Shown here one piece after another: positions 11,160-21,959 of a DNA stretch of 64,000 nt (position 1 is the stretch's first letter; each line of letters starts with the position of its first letter). A model generated the notes under the pieces. The model made no database searches, was not told where the DNA came from, and saw nothing but the letters and a program-made list of their open reading frames with translations. The stretch spans positions 35,844,611 through 35,908,610 of the forward strand of contig NC_044555.1 in the NCBI RefSeq assembly GCF_007565055.1. The letters run 5' to 3'. The position numbers and the translations under genes are program-made. Origin of the DNA: Rhinopithecus roxellana. Lineage: Eukaryota > Chordata > Mammalia > Primates > Cercopithecidae.

Positions 11160-11865
11160 ATATTCCATCTACACCTTAAACAAAAGCAATTGTTTTGCTT
11201 GTGCACATGGAAGGCCAGAGGCCCAGACTGTCCCCTTTCCACTAAGGTGGTCCTCCAGTCAACCGGGTGTAGGCTGCATGGTAGCTCTTTTCTAGGATTC
11301 TACAGCCTGAAGTAGTAAGTCATGCCAAGCTCCCTCTGCTATATCCCAAAGTCTGCCACCCTGCAGGTCAGCACTCAAGGGCCATCCAGCCTCTGTCTCC
11401 CAACACTAAGTTCACTTTGTGTCTCTCATGACAGAGAGGAAACTTAGCATTACTTGGAGACCTGAAAGGATGCAGTGAGCTTAAGAATTTTCAAGAGCTT
11501 ATCAATCAGTCAGCCCTTGTTCATCGCTCATCCCCAAGCAGTCGTGTGGTGGTATCATGGTGGACCTTTACTGGGCACTCCACCGAATAACTGGAGTGGC
11601 GCTTGTACTTTAATCCAGTTGGCTATCCCTTTCACCCTGGCATTTCATCAACCAGAAGGAAAAAAAAAAAAAAGACATCGTAAAGTGAGAGAAGCCCCTT
11701 ATGGGTCTTTCAACTCTCATGTCTATTTAGACACAACTGGAGTCCCACAAGGAATACCAGATCAATTTAAAGCTTGAAATCAAATAGCTGCAGGATTTAA
11801 GTCAATATTTTTGTAGGTGACAGTTAATAAAAATGTAGATTAGATAAATACATGTATCACAACCA
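11160..11865 (+). pseudogene. env-like remnant A, surface/transmembrane junction
   Basis: The frame at 11475-11777 has a tryptophan pair followed by GG (WWYHGG), at the place where many gammaretrovirus-like Env proteins have their CxxC box. It then has LLGTPPNNWSG, a hydrophobic stretch, a basic cluster ending RHRKVR (cleavage-site-like) and a following segment with GVPQGIPDQFKA. Stops and frameshifts follow. It differs from the env remnant at 12540-14570, which has its own basic cleavage-like site. Past about 11865 the reading changes abruptly to pol. Confidence 0.55.
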
Positions 11866-12500
11866 ACAGCAACGAGTTTTTCATGAGTTAAAAGAAAAAC
11901 TCATGTCGGTCCCAGCCCTGAGGCTACCTGACCTGACGAAACTCTTTACACTTCATGTGTCAAAAAGAGAAAAAATGGCAATTGGAGTTTTAACCCAGAC
12001 TGTGGGGCCCTGGGCAAGGCCAGTGGCCTAGCTCTCAATACAACCAGACAGGATTTCCAAAGGCTGGCCCCCAGGTCTAAGGGCCCTAGCAGCAACGTTC
12101 CTGTTAGCACAAGAAGCAGATAAACTAACCCTTAGGCAAAACCTGAATATAAAGGCTCCCCATGCTGTGGTAATTTTAATGACTACCAAAGGACATCATT
12201 GGTTAACAAATGCTGGATTAACCAAGTACCAAAGCTCGCTATGTGAAAATCCCCACATAATCATTGAAGTTTGCAACATCCTAAACCCCACCACCTTGCT
12301 CCTGGTATTAGAGAGCCCAGCTGAACATAAGTGTATAGAGGTGCTGGACTCAGTTTACTCTAGCAGACCCAACCTCTGAGACCATCCTTAAACTTCAGTA
12401 GACTGTGAGCAGTATGTGGATGGGAGCAACTTTGCCAACCCCTGCAAAGTGACTGTGAAGAAGACGACAAGCCCTGCTCCAGTCACACCCTGAAACTGAC
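11866..12500 (+). pseudogene. pol remnant: reverse transcriptase connection and RNase H start, out of order
   Basis: From 11870 the frame reads FHELKEKLM, then PALRLPDLTKLF, LTQTVGPWARPVAYLS and (frame 12167-12379) ILMTTKGHHWLTN with LTKYQSSLCENP. These are the connection-domain phrases of gammaretrovirus-like pol. Around 12410 a YVDGSNF phrase marks the start of RNase H, after which similarity ends. This pol fragment lies downstream of an env-like segment and of an integrase tail, so the pol order is inverted relative to any normal provirus. Confidence 0.8.
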
Positions 12501-12529
12501 TGGTCCACGCATGGCTGAAGCATTAGAAA

Positions 12530-14570
12530 ACTCATTGTGGGACTCATTTCCCTTAAAATTTTGACTTTTACAGTAAGGACTTCAACTGACCTTCCTCAGA
12601 CTGAGGACAGTTCCCAGTGTATACATCAAGTCACTGAGGTAGGACAAAAGGTTGCTACAGTTCAATTATTTTATGGTTGTTATAAGTGTACTGGAACTCT
12701 AAAAAGAACTTGTTTGTATAATGTTATTCTATATAAGGTATGTAGCCAAGGAAATGACCAACCTGATGTGTGTTACCACCCATCTGAGCCTCCCATGACC
12801 ACAGTTTTTAAAATAAGATTAAGGATTAAGGACTGGTGGAGGCTCATAAATGATGAACAAAGTGTTAGCCAAACAGAAGAAAAAGGGGAGTCCAAAGAAG
12901 TCATCTTAAAATTTGATGCTTGTGCTCTCATTAATAATAATGTTAGGAATAAGATGTAGTTCTCTTAATTAGAAAAGAGACTATATGGCAGAAAATAAGT
13001 ACATTGATCATAAATTAGGACTGTATGGAAATAAATGTAAATACTGGTCTTGTGTCACTTAGGCCACTTGGATTAAAAAAATATGAAAAAGATCCAGTTC
13101 ACCTTCAGAAAGGAAAAAATGGCCCTTCTTGCCTTCCTGTACTAAGAGACAATGTAACCCCTTACAGCTGGTAATAACCAATCCCCTTGATCCTCGCTGG
13201 AAAAAAAGAAGAGTGTGTGACCTTAGGAATCGAAAGGGCAGGACTGGATCCTTGAGTAAATATCTTAGTTGGAGGAGAAGTTTACAAACGCTCTCCTGAC
13301 CCAGTGTTTCAAACTTTCTATTATGAACTAAATGTGCCAGTACCAGAAATTTCCAATTAGCCTAGCATGTAGCCCAGTCTCTCAATATCACTTCATGTTA
13401 TGTATGTGGAGGAACTGTGATAGGAGATCAATGGCCATAGGAAACCCGAGAATTAGTACATACAGACCCAGTTACTGATGAATTCCTGGCTCAATAGTAT
13501 CACCCTGATAATTTCTAGGTCCTAAAAGCCTCAATAATTAGACAATATTGCATAGCTAGAGAAGGAAAAGAATTCACTCACCCTGTAGGATGACTTAGTT
13601 GTCTGAGACAGAAACTATATAATGGTACCACAAAACAGTCACTTGGTGGAGTTCAAATCACACAGAGAGAAATCCATTTAGTAAATCCCCAGAGTTGCAA
13701 ACTGTGTGGACCCACCCAGAGTCCCACCAGGACTGGACAGCCCCCACTGGATTATACTGGATATGTAGGCATAGAGCTTATGCCAAATTACCTGACCAGT
13801 AGGCAGATACTTGTGTTATTGGCACTATTAAACCATCTTTCTTCCTACTGCCCATAAAAACAGACGAACTCCTGGGCTTCCCTGTCTACGCTTCCCATGA
13901 AAACAGAAGCATAGCTATAGGAAATTGAAAAAATGATAAATGGCCCTCTGAGAGAATCATACAATATTATGGGCCTGCTACTTAGGCACAAGACAGCTCC
14001 TGTGGATACCGGACCCTCATTTACATGATCAACTGAATCATACGGTTACAAGCTGTCTTAAAAATAATCACTAATAAAACTGGCAGAGACTTGACTATTC
14101 TGGCCTGGCAAGAAACTCAGATAAGAAATGCTATCTATCAAAATAGATTAGCTCTCGACTACTTTATAGCAGCTGAAGGAGAGATCTGTAGGAAATTTAA
14201 CCTTACTAATTGCTGCCTACACATAAATAATCAAAGGCAAGTAGTTGAAGACATAGAGATATGACAAAACTAGAACATGTGCCCTTGCAAGTGTGGCATG
14301 GATTTGATCCTAGGGCCATGTTTAGAAAATGATTCCCAGAACTAGGAGGATTTAAAACTCTTATAATAAGAGTTATAATAGTAATAGAAACCTGCTTACT
14401 GCTCCATTGTTTGCTACCTGTACTTCTTCAAGTGATAAAAAGCTTCATTGCTACCTTAGTTCACCAAAATGCTTCAGCACAATTGTCCTAAATGAATCGC
14501 TATCCATCTGTCTTGCAAGAAGACATAGGTAGTAAAAATGAAAGTGATAACTCCCACTATTGAGTGAGAG
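12530..14570 (+). pseudogene. env remnant B, nearly full length but multiply broken
   Basis: The region runs from an ATG-containing frame at 12537-12959 (with RIKDWWRLIND and a VILKFDACALIN phrase) through a surface domain. A cleavage-like basic site lies near 13900, followed by a transmembrane subunit. Near 14150-14220 is an immunosuppressive-domain-like helix with, just after it, a cysteine followed seven residues later by CC. A hydrophobic membrane-spanning stretch follows at about 14350-14430. More than a dozen stops and several frameshifts lie along it, so no functional protein is possible. It resembles the HERV-E/ERV3 type of Env. Confidence 0.8.
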
Positions 14571-14574
14571 TCTC

Positions 14575-14586
14575 AAAGAGGGGGAA
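14575..14586 (+). promoter_or_regulatory. Polypurine tract
   Basis: The string 'aaagagggggaa' directly abuts the 3' LTR, which is where the plus-strand primer of a retrovirus must lie. It confirms the LTR start at 14587. Confidence 0.85.
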
Positions 14587-15046
14587 TAAGGGAGGAGACC
14601 ATCCCTCATATTGTCTTATGCCCAATTTCTGCCTCCAAAGAAAGAAAAAGTAAAAACTAAAAGGCAGAAATGAAATCCACAAGCAGACAGCCGGCACCAC
14701 ACCCTGGGCCTGGTAGTTAAAGATCGACCCCTGACCTAATCATTTATGTTATCTATAGATTACAGACATTGTATAGAAAAGCACTGTGAAAATCACTATC
14801 CTGTTTTGTTCTGATCTAATTACTGGTGCATGCAGCCCCCAGTCACGTACCCCTGCTTGCTCAATCAATCATGACTCTCTCATGCACACCCCCTTAGAGT
14901 TGTGAGCCCTTAAAAGGGATAGGAATTGCTGACTCAGGGAGCTCGACTCTTGAGACAGGAGTCTTGCCGATGCCCCCAGCTGAATAAACCCCTTCCTTCT
15001 TTAACTAGGTGTCTGAGGAGTTTTGTCTGCAGCTCGTCCTGCTACA
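14587..15046 (+). mobile_element. 3' LTR of plus-strand class I endogenous retrovirus
   Basis: This LTR matches the 5' LTR over its full length with about 40 differences, clustered near U3 and in the R/U5 segment around 14968-14985. It keeps the AATAAA signal. The far flank 'cttcaaagggttgc' is MIR sequence. The 4-5 bases flanking the two LTRs (ccta and cttc) do not form a clear target duplication, plausibly through mutation. Confidence 0.93.
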
Positions 15047-15140
15047 CTTCAAAGGGTTGCTTCCAGGATTAAATAGATAAAAAGATAAATAAAACTCTTA
15101 TTCCATTATCTGGAATATAGCAAATAATAAATGTTAAATA
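15047..15140 (+). repeat. MIR, right half
   Basis: The phrases 'gggttgcttccaggattaaat' and 'ggaatatagcaaataataaatgttaaat' match the MIR 3' part and complete the MIR left half at 7075-7178. Confidence 0.7.
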
Positions 15141-15767
15141 TTTTTAAATTATGATAATAGATCCCAGAAAAAAGATACTTAAAAAAAAAAAAGTTTTCTA
15201 TGCTCCTTGTTCTAACTTTCCTCTGGAACCTTAATGAGCTTCTGATGCAGTTCACGTCTACAAATTTGCCAAGAATAGCTGATGAGATTCAAGGTGACTG
15301 TAAAAAGTTGCACCTTTTTTACATATTGTGTTTTTTAAGAGAATAAAAGAACATGTTAACAAGGGTTTAGCTCTTTTTTAAAAAAAGGGCAAGGCAAAGT
15401 AACTCATATAAATCACCTGATTTTCTTATTTTAAATTACTGAATACATTTTCTATGTCACTTTACTCATCTTCTTTAATGATGCTATTCTGAAAGTTTCC
15501 TTCAATATTTTGACATTTTCTGGCTGCTTTTGTATGATTGTTATGAGTGGTTCTGGAACTAGAAATATCCAGTTTAGCAACATACTAAAAAAGGTTATTT
15601 ATGCTTTAGTTTATGACTGTAAAACAGTTGAGCAGTTTATAAAAGTATTATTATTGATTCTAGATATCATTGGTTTCTTTGAGTACATTCTTAAAATTTT
15701 TATTATTTGTATAGTCAGAGGAAGATTAGGAATAATCTCTTTACTAAACTGAAGAGGAGGAAAACAG

Positions 15768-15814
<47 letters not shown>

Positions 15815-16023
15815 AAAGGTCTTGCAGGTATGTTCTGTGATTTGGTATTTTGTACTTGGTAAATAGGTTTCATGGCATTGTTCTTTCCATTTTTATATTA
15901 ACATTTTTGGATTTCATATTAAATGAATCTTGGCATCAAAATATTTCAACATGTCTCTCTTTTTGGTGAATCTCATCCTGTTGGTTGATTTGTCTTCTGG
16001 CTGTAGTTTTCTCTGTGATTTCA
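15141..16023. other. Unassigned AT-rich sequence with long poly-T
   Basis: A T run of about 38 bases lies at 15770-15807. It could be the tail of a minus-strand retrotransposon, but no body could be recognised to its right. The 80-codon frame at 15510-15752 has no domain. Confidence 0.35.
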
Positions 16024-16565
16024 TGCAAGTCTTGTTATCAACCTTAAATAATCAAAAGGCTCAGGATGTAGTTAAAGAGTTTATTCAAGTGCAAAATGTG
16101 AGAGAAGCTGTCTGGGAAGCAGAACTTCATCAAGGAAGAATGGTAAGAAGAATGGTAACCAGGGCTCCTGACATGAGAAAAATGAGGATTGTTTATATAG
16201 ACCAAACAAAGCTGCCGAACAGAATTACATTTTTCATACAAAGGCTAAAATACAGACATAAGACCTAATTAGCTACTATCGATTACACCAGAATGGAGTG
16301 GTTTGAAATTCTATTGTAAAGAGAGAACAGTCACAAGGGTCTCTATCTCTAACATCATTTAATCTAGGTTTGAATAAAGAATAGGAAGTCTGGATAATAT
16401 ATAACATCTCAACACAAAGGTCAGAAAACAATGGTCATGCATGTACCAGAGAAAAAAACCAGTTGTAACAGGTGAGTCAGCTTCTATGGCTTAACTTTTA
16501 TGGCAAAAACTCTCTAAGGGTTTTGAATCTCAAACATTTGCTTATTCGGGTTTTCATACCTGTCA
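16024..16565 (-). mobile_element. 3' LTR of minus-strand endogenous retrovirus
   Basis: Read in its own direction, it starts TGACAGG and ends CTTGCA. It is homologous along most of its length, in the same orientation, to 33663-34153. Shared phrases in plus-strand reading are 'gttaaagagtttattcaagt', 'catacaaaggc', 'acataa', 'ttctattgtaaag' and 'gaataaagaatag'. The pair brackets pol and gag-like sequence on the minus strand, so they are taken as the two LTRs of one provirus, now 18 kb apart because of insertions. Confidence 0.8.
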
Positions 16566-18628
16566 TTAATTTGGTGATGTTATGTGATTCATCTGGGATA
16601 TAAACACAGGATTGTTTTTTGTATATATTTTTCCCTTTTAAAAATTTTTATCTTTTATTTTAGAATCAAGAGGCACATGTGCAGGTTTATTACAAGGTGT
16701 ACTGTGTAACGTTGAGTTTGGGAGTATGAATGAATCTGTCATGCCGGTAGAGAGCATAGTATCCTACAGGTAGTTTTAAAACCTTGCGTCCTTCCCTCCC
16801 TTCTGCTTCTTGTATTGCACAGTGTCATATTGATCTCATCTTTATGTGCATGTATACCCAATGATCAGGTCCCACTTATAACTGAGAACATATGGTATTT
16901 ACCTTTCTGTTCTGCAAACTTAGCTTAGGATAATGGCTTCCAACTGCATCCACGTTGCTGCACAGAATATAATTTCTTTTGTTTTAAATGGCTGTGCAGA
17001 ATACCATGGTGTATATGTACCACACTTTCTTTATCCAATTCACTGTTGATGGGCACTAGGGTTGATTGCATGTCTTTGTTATTGTGAATAGTGTTTTGAT
17101 GAGCATACAAGTGCCTGTGTCTTTTTGATAAAATAATTTATTTGGGGGAAGTATGTACTGAGTAACAGGATTGGATTGCTGGGTCAATTGGTAGCACAAC
17201 TTTTAGTTCTTTGAGAAATCTTCAAACTGCTCTCCATACTGGCTGAATTAATTGTTATTCCAACAAACAGTATATAAGTGTTGTCTTTCCTCCAGAACCT
17301 CATCAACATATGTTAATTTTTGACTTAAAACAAACAAACAACAAAAAAAGTCCAACTGGTGTGATTTGATACTTCATTGTCATTTTGATTTTTATGTCTC
17401 TGATGATTATTGACAATGAGAATTTTTCCGTGTTTTTTGGCGGTTTGTATGTCTTCTTTTGAGAAGCGTTTTTTCCTGTCCTTTGTCCACTTTCTAGTGG
17501 GTTATTTGCTTTTTGCTTCTTGGATTAAGTTTCTAATAGATTTTGGATATTAGACCTTTTTTAGATGGATACTTTTTGAATATTTTCTCCCATTTTGTAG
17601 GTTGTCTATTTATGACCTTGATAGTTTCTCTTGTTCTTCAGAATCTCTTTAATTAGGTCACACATTCAATTTTGCTTTTGTTGCAGTTTTTTTGAGGGCA
17701 TAGCCATACATTTTTTGCCAAGGTCGATATTGAGAATGGTATTATTTAGAATTTTTTGTAGAATTTTTATATTTCGAGGTCTTACATGTCAACCTTTACT
17801 CCATCTTGATTTAATTTTTATATATGGTGAAAGGTAGTGGTCCAGTTTCATTCTTCTGCATATGAATAACCAGTTACTCCAGCACTATTTACTGAATAGA
17901 GAGTTTTTTCACCATTGTTTATTTATTTAGACTTTGTCATGGAGCAGATGGCTATAGGTGTTTAGTTTTATTTTCAAGTTTTCTATTCTGTTCCATTGGT
18001 CTATGTGTCTGTTTTTGTATTGGTAGCATGCTGTTTTGGTTATTATAGCCTTGTGGTATAATTTGAAGTTGGGTAATGTGAGGCCTCTAGCTTTGTCCTT
18101 TTCGCTTAGGATTTCTTTGGTTATTTGTGCTCTTTTGGTTCTATATAAGTTTTAGAAATTTTGTTATGCTAATTCTGTGAAAAAAATATCTTTGGTAATT
18201 TGGTAGGAATCATACTGAATCTGTAAATTGCTTTGAGGAGTATGGCCATTTTAATAATATTGATTCTTCTAATCCATCAACATGAAAAGTTTTTCAATTT
18301 GTTTATGTTGCCTCTGACTTCTTTCAGCAGTTTTTGTAGTTCTTGTTGAGCTATCTCACCTCCTCGACTAGTCACATTTCTAGGCATTTTATTCTTTTGT
18401 AGCTATTGTAAATGGGTTTGCATTCTTGATTTTACTCTCAACTTGACCATTACTAAGTGTATAGAAATGCTCCTGATTTTAGTACATTAATTTTATATAC
18501 GGAAACTTTTCTGAAGTTGTTTATTAGTTCCAGTAGCCTTTTGGTAGAGGTTCTAGGTTTTCTGCAGGTATAAAATTACATAGTGGAGAGAGACAGTTTG
18601 ACTTATTCTTTTCTTATTGGGACGTCTT

Positions 18629-18850
18629 TTATATTTTTTTCTCTTGTCTAATTGCTCTGGAGAGGATTTTCAGTACTATGTTAAATAGGAGTAGTGAAAG
18701 TGGGCATCTTTCTCTTGATCCAGTTCTCAAAAGGAATAGTTCCAGCTGTTGCCTATTCAGTATGATGCTGTCTGTGGCTTTTTCATAGATGGCTCTTCTT
18801 ATTTTGATGTATGTTTCTTCAATGTCTAGTTTATTAAGGATTTTTGTCAT
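18629..18850 (-). pseudogene. L1 ORF2 reverse transcriptase fragment
   Basis: This 73-codon remnant carries the L1 RT phrases corresponding to YLKIIRAIYEK, an ILN-Q-LE block, a GSRERCPLS block and LARAIRQEKEI. In the second phrase the conserved TGTRQGCPLS has become TGSRERCPLS. The FADD catalytic box just downstream is not in frame. It belongs to the minus-strand L1 at 16625-26060. Confidence 0.85.
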
Positions 18851-19734
18851 GAAGAAATGTTGGATTTCATTGAAAGTGTTTTCTCTATTTAGATGATCAT
18901 AAGGTTTTTAATTCTGTTATGTAGTGAATGATATTGAATGATATGTGTATGTTTAACCAACTTGCATCCAAGGAATAAAGCCTACTTCATCATAGTGAAT
19001 TAACTTTTTGACCTACTACTGGAATTGGTGTGCTTGTATTTTGTTGAGAATTTTTGCTTTTGTGTTCATTAGGGATTTGGGCCTGAAATGTTCCTTTTTT
19101 TCATTGCTTTTCTATGTGATTTTGGTATCAGGATGATTCTGGTTTCATGGAATGAATTAGGAAGGATTCTTCCATACTCAATTTTTTGGAGTAGTTTCAG
19201 TAGAATTGGTACCACCTCTTCTATGTCTAATAGAATTTAGCTGCCAATCCATCTGGTCCAGAAATTTTTATTGGTAAGTTACTGATTTAATTTCAGAACT
19301 CATTATTGGTCTGTTCAGGGTTTCAATTTTTTCCTAGATCAATCTTGGGAGGTGATTCTAGCAATTCATTCATTCCCTCAAATTTCCTAGTTTTTGAACA
19401 TAGATGTATTTGTAATAGTCTCTAAGGATCTTTTCTATTTCTGTGAAATTGGTTGTTATGTCACCTTGTAATTTCTGACTGTGTTTATTTGGATCTCCCC
19501 TCTTTTTTTTCTTTAAGCTAGCAGTCTATCCATTCTGTTTATTCATTTGAAAATTTATTTTTGGTTTTGTTAATCGTTTGTATGGAATTTTGGCTTTCAA
19601 TTTTGCTCAGTTTGCTCTGATTTGGGTTATTTATTTTCTTCTGCTAGTTTTGGGGTTGGTTTGTTCTTGTTGTTCTAGTTCCTGTATGTTCAATTTTAGA
19701 TTGTTAATTTAACTAACTTCTTGATGTAGGCTTT

Positions 19735-19872
19735 TAAAAATATATATTTCCATAGGTTTTTGGGGAACTGGTGGTATTTGATTACATGAGTAAGTTTTTT
19801 AGTGGTGATTTGTGAGATTTTGGTGCACCCATCACCCAAGCAGTATATACTGAACCCAATTTGTAGTCTGTT
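19735..19872 (-). mobile_element. Short L1 3'-end fragment inside the minus-strand L1
   Basis: The phrase 'ggtttttggggaactggtgg', followed by 'ttacatgagtaag' and 'ttggtgcacccatcacc', is reverse-complement L1 3' UTR. It lies inside ORF2 endonuclease/RT sequence, where it does not belong, so it is a small 5'-truncated insertion of about 140 bp. Its edges are approximate. Confidence 0.6.
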
Positions 19873-20085
19873 AGTGCTATAAACTTTTTAACACTGCTTT
19901 GGTATGTTGTATTTATTTTTAACAATTTCAAAGCATTTTTTGATTCATGCCTTAATTTCATTGTTTACCAAAAGTCATTCAGGAGAGAGTTGTCTATTTG
20001 CATGTAATTTTTTTGGTATTAAGAAATCTTTTTGATAATGATTTCTATTTTTATTGTCCTGTAACCCAAGAGTGTGCCTGGTATG

Positions 20086-20131
<46 letters not shown>
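20086..20131. repeat. (TA)n microsatellite
   Basis: An uninterrupted TA array of about 22 units lies within the minus-strand L1 ORF2. It can form hairpins and is likely to vary in length. Confidence 0.95.
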
Positions 20132-20134
<3 letters not shown>

Positions 20135-20445
20135 AATTTGTGATACTTGTTTTATGGGTGAGTATGTAGTCAATCTTAGAGTATGTTCTGTGTGCATATG
20201 AGAATAATGTATTTTCTGGAATTCTTGGATGGAGTATTTTGTAGATGTCTTTAAGGTGTCCAATTGGTCAAGTGTCAAGTTTAAGTCCAGAATGTCCTTG
20301 TTAATTTTCTGCCCTTGAAGAACTAACACTGTCAGTGAGATGTTGAAGTCCCTCGCTATTATTGTGTGACTGTCTAAGACTTTTTGTAGGTTGAGGAAAA
20401 CTAGTTTTATGAATCTGAGTGTTCCTATGTTGGGTGCATATAAAT

Positions 20446-20778
20446 TTAGGATAAATTTTCTTGTAGAATTGAACCATTTATTATTATGTAATGCACTTCT
20501 TTGTCCATTTTGAGTGTTGTTCTTTTAATGTCTGTTTTATCTGTTGTAAGAATAGCAACTTTTGCTCTTTTTTTTTCTTTTGCATGATAGATTTTTCTCC
20601 ATTCCCTTACTTTTAGCCTGTGGTTGTCATTACATGTGACATGGCTTTCTTGAAGACAGTAGAAGGTTGAGGCTGGTAGTTTTTTAAATCCAATTTGCCA
20701 CTCTCTCTTTTTAGTGGAGTATTTAGACCCTTTACATTCAAGCTTAATAAAGATATTTGAGGTTTTGATCCTGGTCAT
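20446..20778 (-). pseudogene. L1 ORF2 endonuclease N-terminal fragment
   Basis: The 110-codon frame includes the L1 endonuclease pattern CLQESHVTCND-HRLK, where the catalytic glutamate of the 'QETH' motif is retained (QESH). It continues with WRKIYHA, KRAKVAILTTDKTD and a KDKEGHY-like block (MDKEVHY). It ends where a frameshift or stop leads to the next fragment at 20132-20329. Functional endonuclease is excluded by the breaks. Confidence 0.85.
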
Positions 20779-20815
20779 TGTGTTGTTAGCTGGTTATTTT
20801 ATAGACTTCATTGTG

Positions 20816-21079
20816 CACTTTGGGAGGGTGAGGTGGGCAGATTAACCTAGGTCAGGAGTTCAAAACCACCCTGATCAACATGGTGAAACCCCATCTCTAC
20901 TAAAAATACAAAATTAGCCAGGTGTGCTGGCATATGCTTGTAATCCCAGCTACATGGGAGGCTGAGGCAGGGGAATTGCTTGAACCCAGGAGGCAAAGCT
21001 TGCAGTGAGCCAAGATCGCACCATTGCACTCCAGCCTGGGTAACAAGAACAAAACTCCATCTCAAAAAATGATAATAAA
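20816..21079 (+). mobile_element. Alu (AluS-like), 5'-truncated
   Basis: The element begins at CACTTTGGGAGG, lacking about the first 35 bases of Alu, and continues through both arms to a short A-rich tail. Target duplications 'atagacttcattgtg' (20801-20815) and 'atagacttgattgtg' (21080-21094) abut it directly. The truncation therefore happened at insertion and not by later deletion. It lies inside the minus-strand L1. Confidence 0.95.
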
Positions 21080-21959
21080 ATAGACTTGATTGTGTAGTTG
21101 TTTTTTAGTGTATGTGGGCAATGTACTTAGGTACATTAAGTATTGTTTTTGTGGTAACAGTAATTGTTCCTTCATTTCCATGTTTAGCACTTTCCTAACA
21201 TCCTCCTGTAAGACTGGCCTAGTGGTAATAAATTTCCTTAGCTGTTGCTTTTCTGGAAAAAAAAAAAAAAAAAAAAAAAAATTCTCCTTCACTTAAGAAG
21301 TTTAGTTTGGCATAATATGAAATTCTTGGTTGGAATTTATTTTCTTTATTGATCCTAAAATATGCCTTCAATTTCTTCTGGTTTGTGACTTTTCCATTAG
21401 AACGTTAGCTGCTAGCCTGATGGGGTTCCCTTTTTTTGTCACCTGACACTTGTCTCTAGCTTCCTTTAAGATTTTTTTCTTCAATGTTGATCTTAGATGA
21501 TCTCATGAGTATGTGTCTTTGGAATGGTCATCTTCTATAGTATATTGTAGTTTTGTTTTTTTTTTTTTCTTGAATTTGCATGTCGATTTCTCTAACAAGG
21601 TAGGGAAGATTTTCATGAACTATATCGTCAAATATGTTCTCTAAGTTTCTTATTCTCTCAGGAATGCCAATGTGTTGCAGGTTTGGTCTCCTTATATAAT
21701 TCCATATTTCTCAGACATTTTGGCCACTTTTAAAAATTCATTTAAAAAATGTCTAATTGAGTTGATTCCAAAGACTGGTCTTCAAACTCTGAAATTTTTT
21801 ATTAGCTTGCTGTATTCTTTTGTTAATACTTCCAATTATATTGTACAATTCTTGTAGTAATTTTTTTCAGTTCTATACGTTGAATTTGGTTCTTTTGTAA
21901 AATTGCTATGTCATGTTTCTTCTCTTGGATCATTTTACTGGTTTCCTTGAATTGGGTTT

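Noticed and set aside
10866..11168. 100-codon minus-strand frame starting with FYLFIYLFIYLFIYLF repeats
   Set aside because: The repeat is the reverse reading of the AAAT-rich Alu tail, and the rest is Alu antisense.
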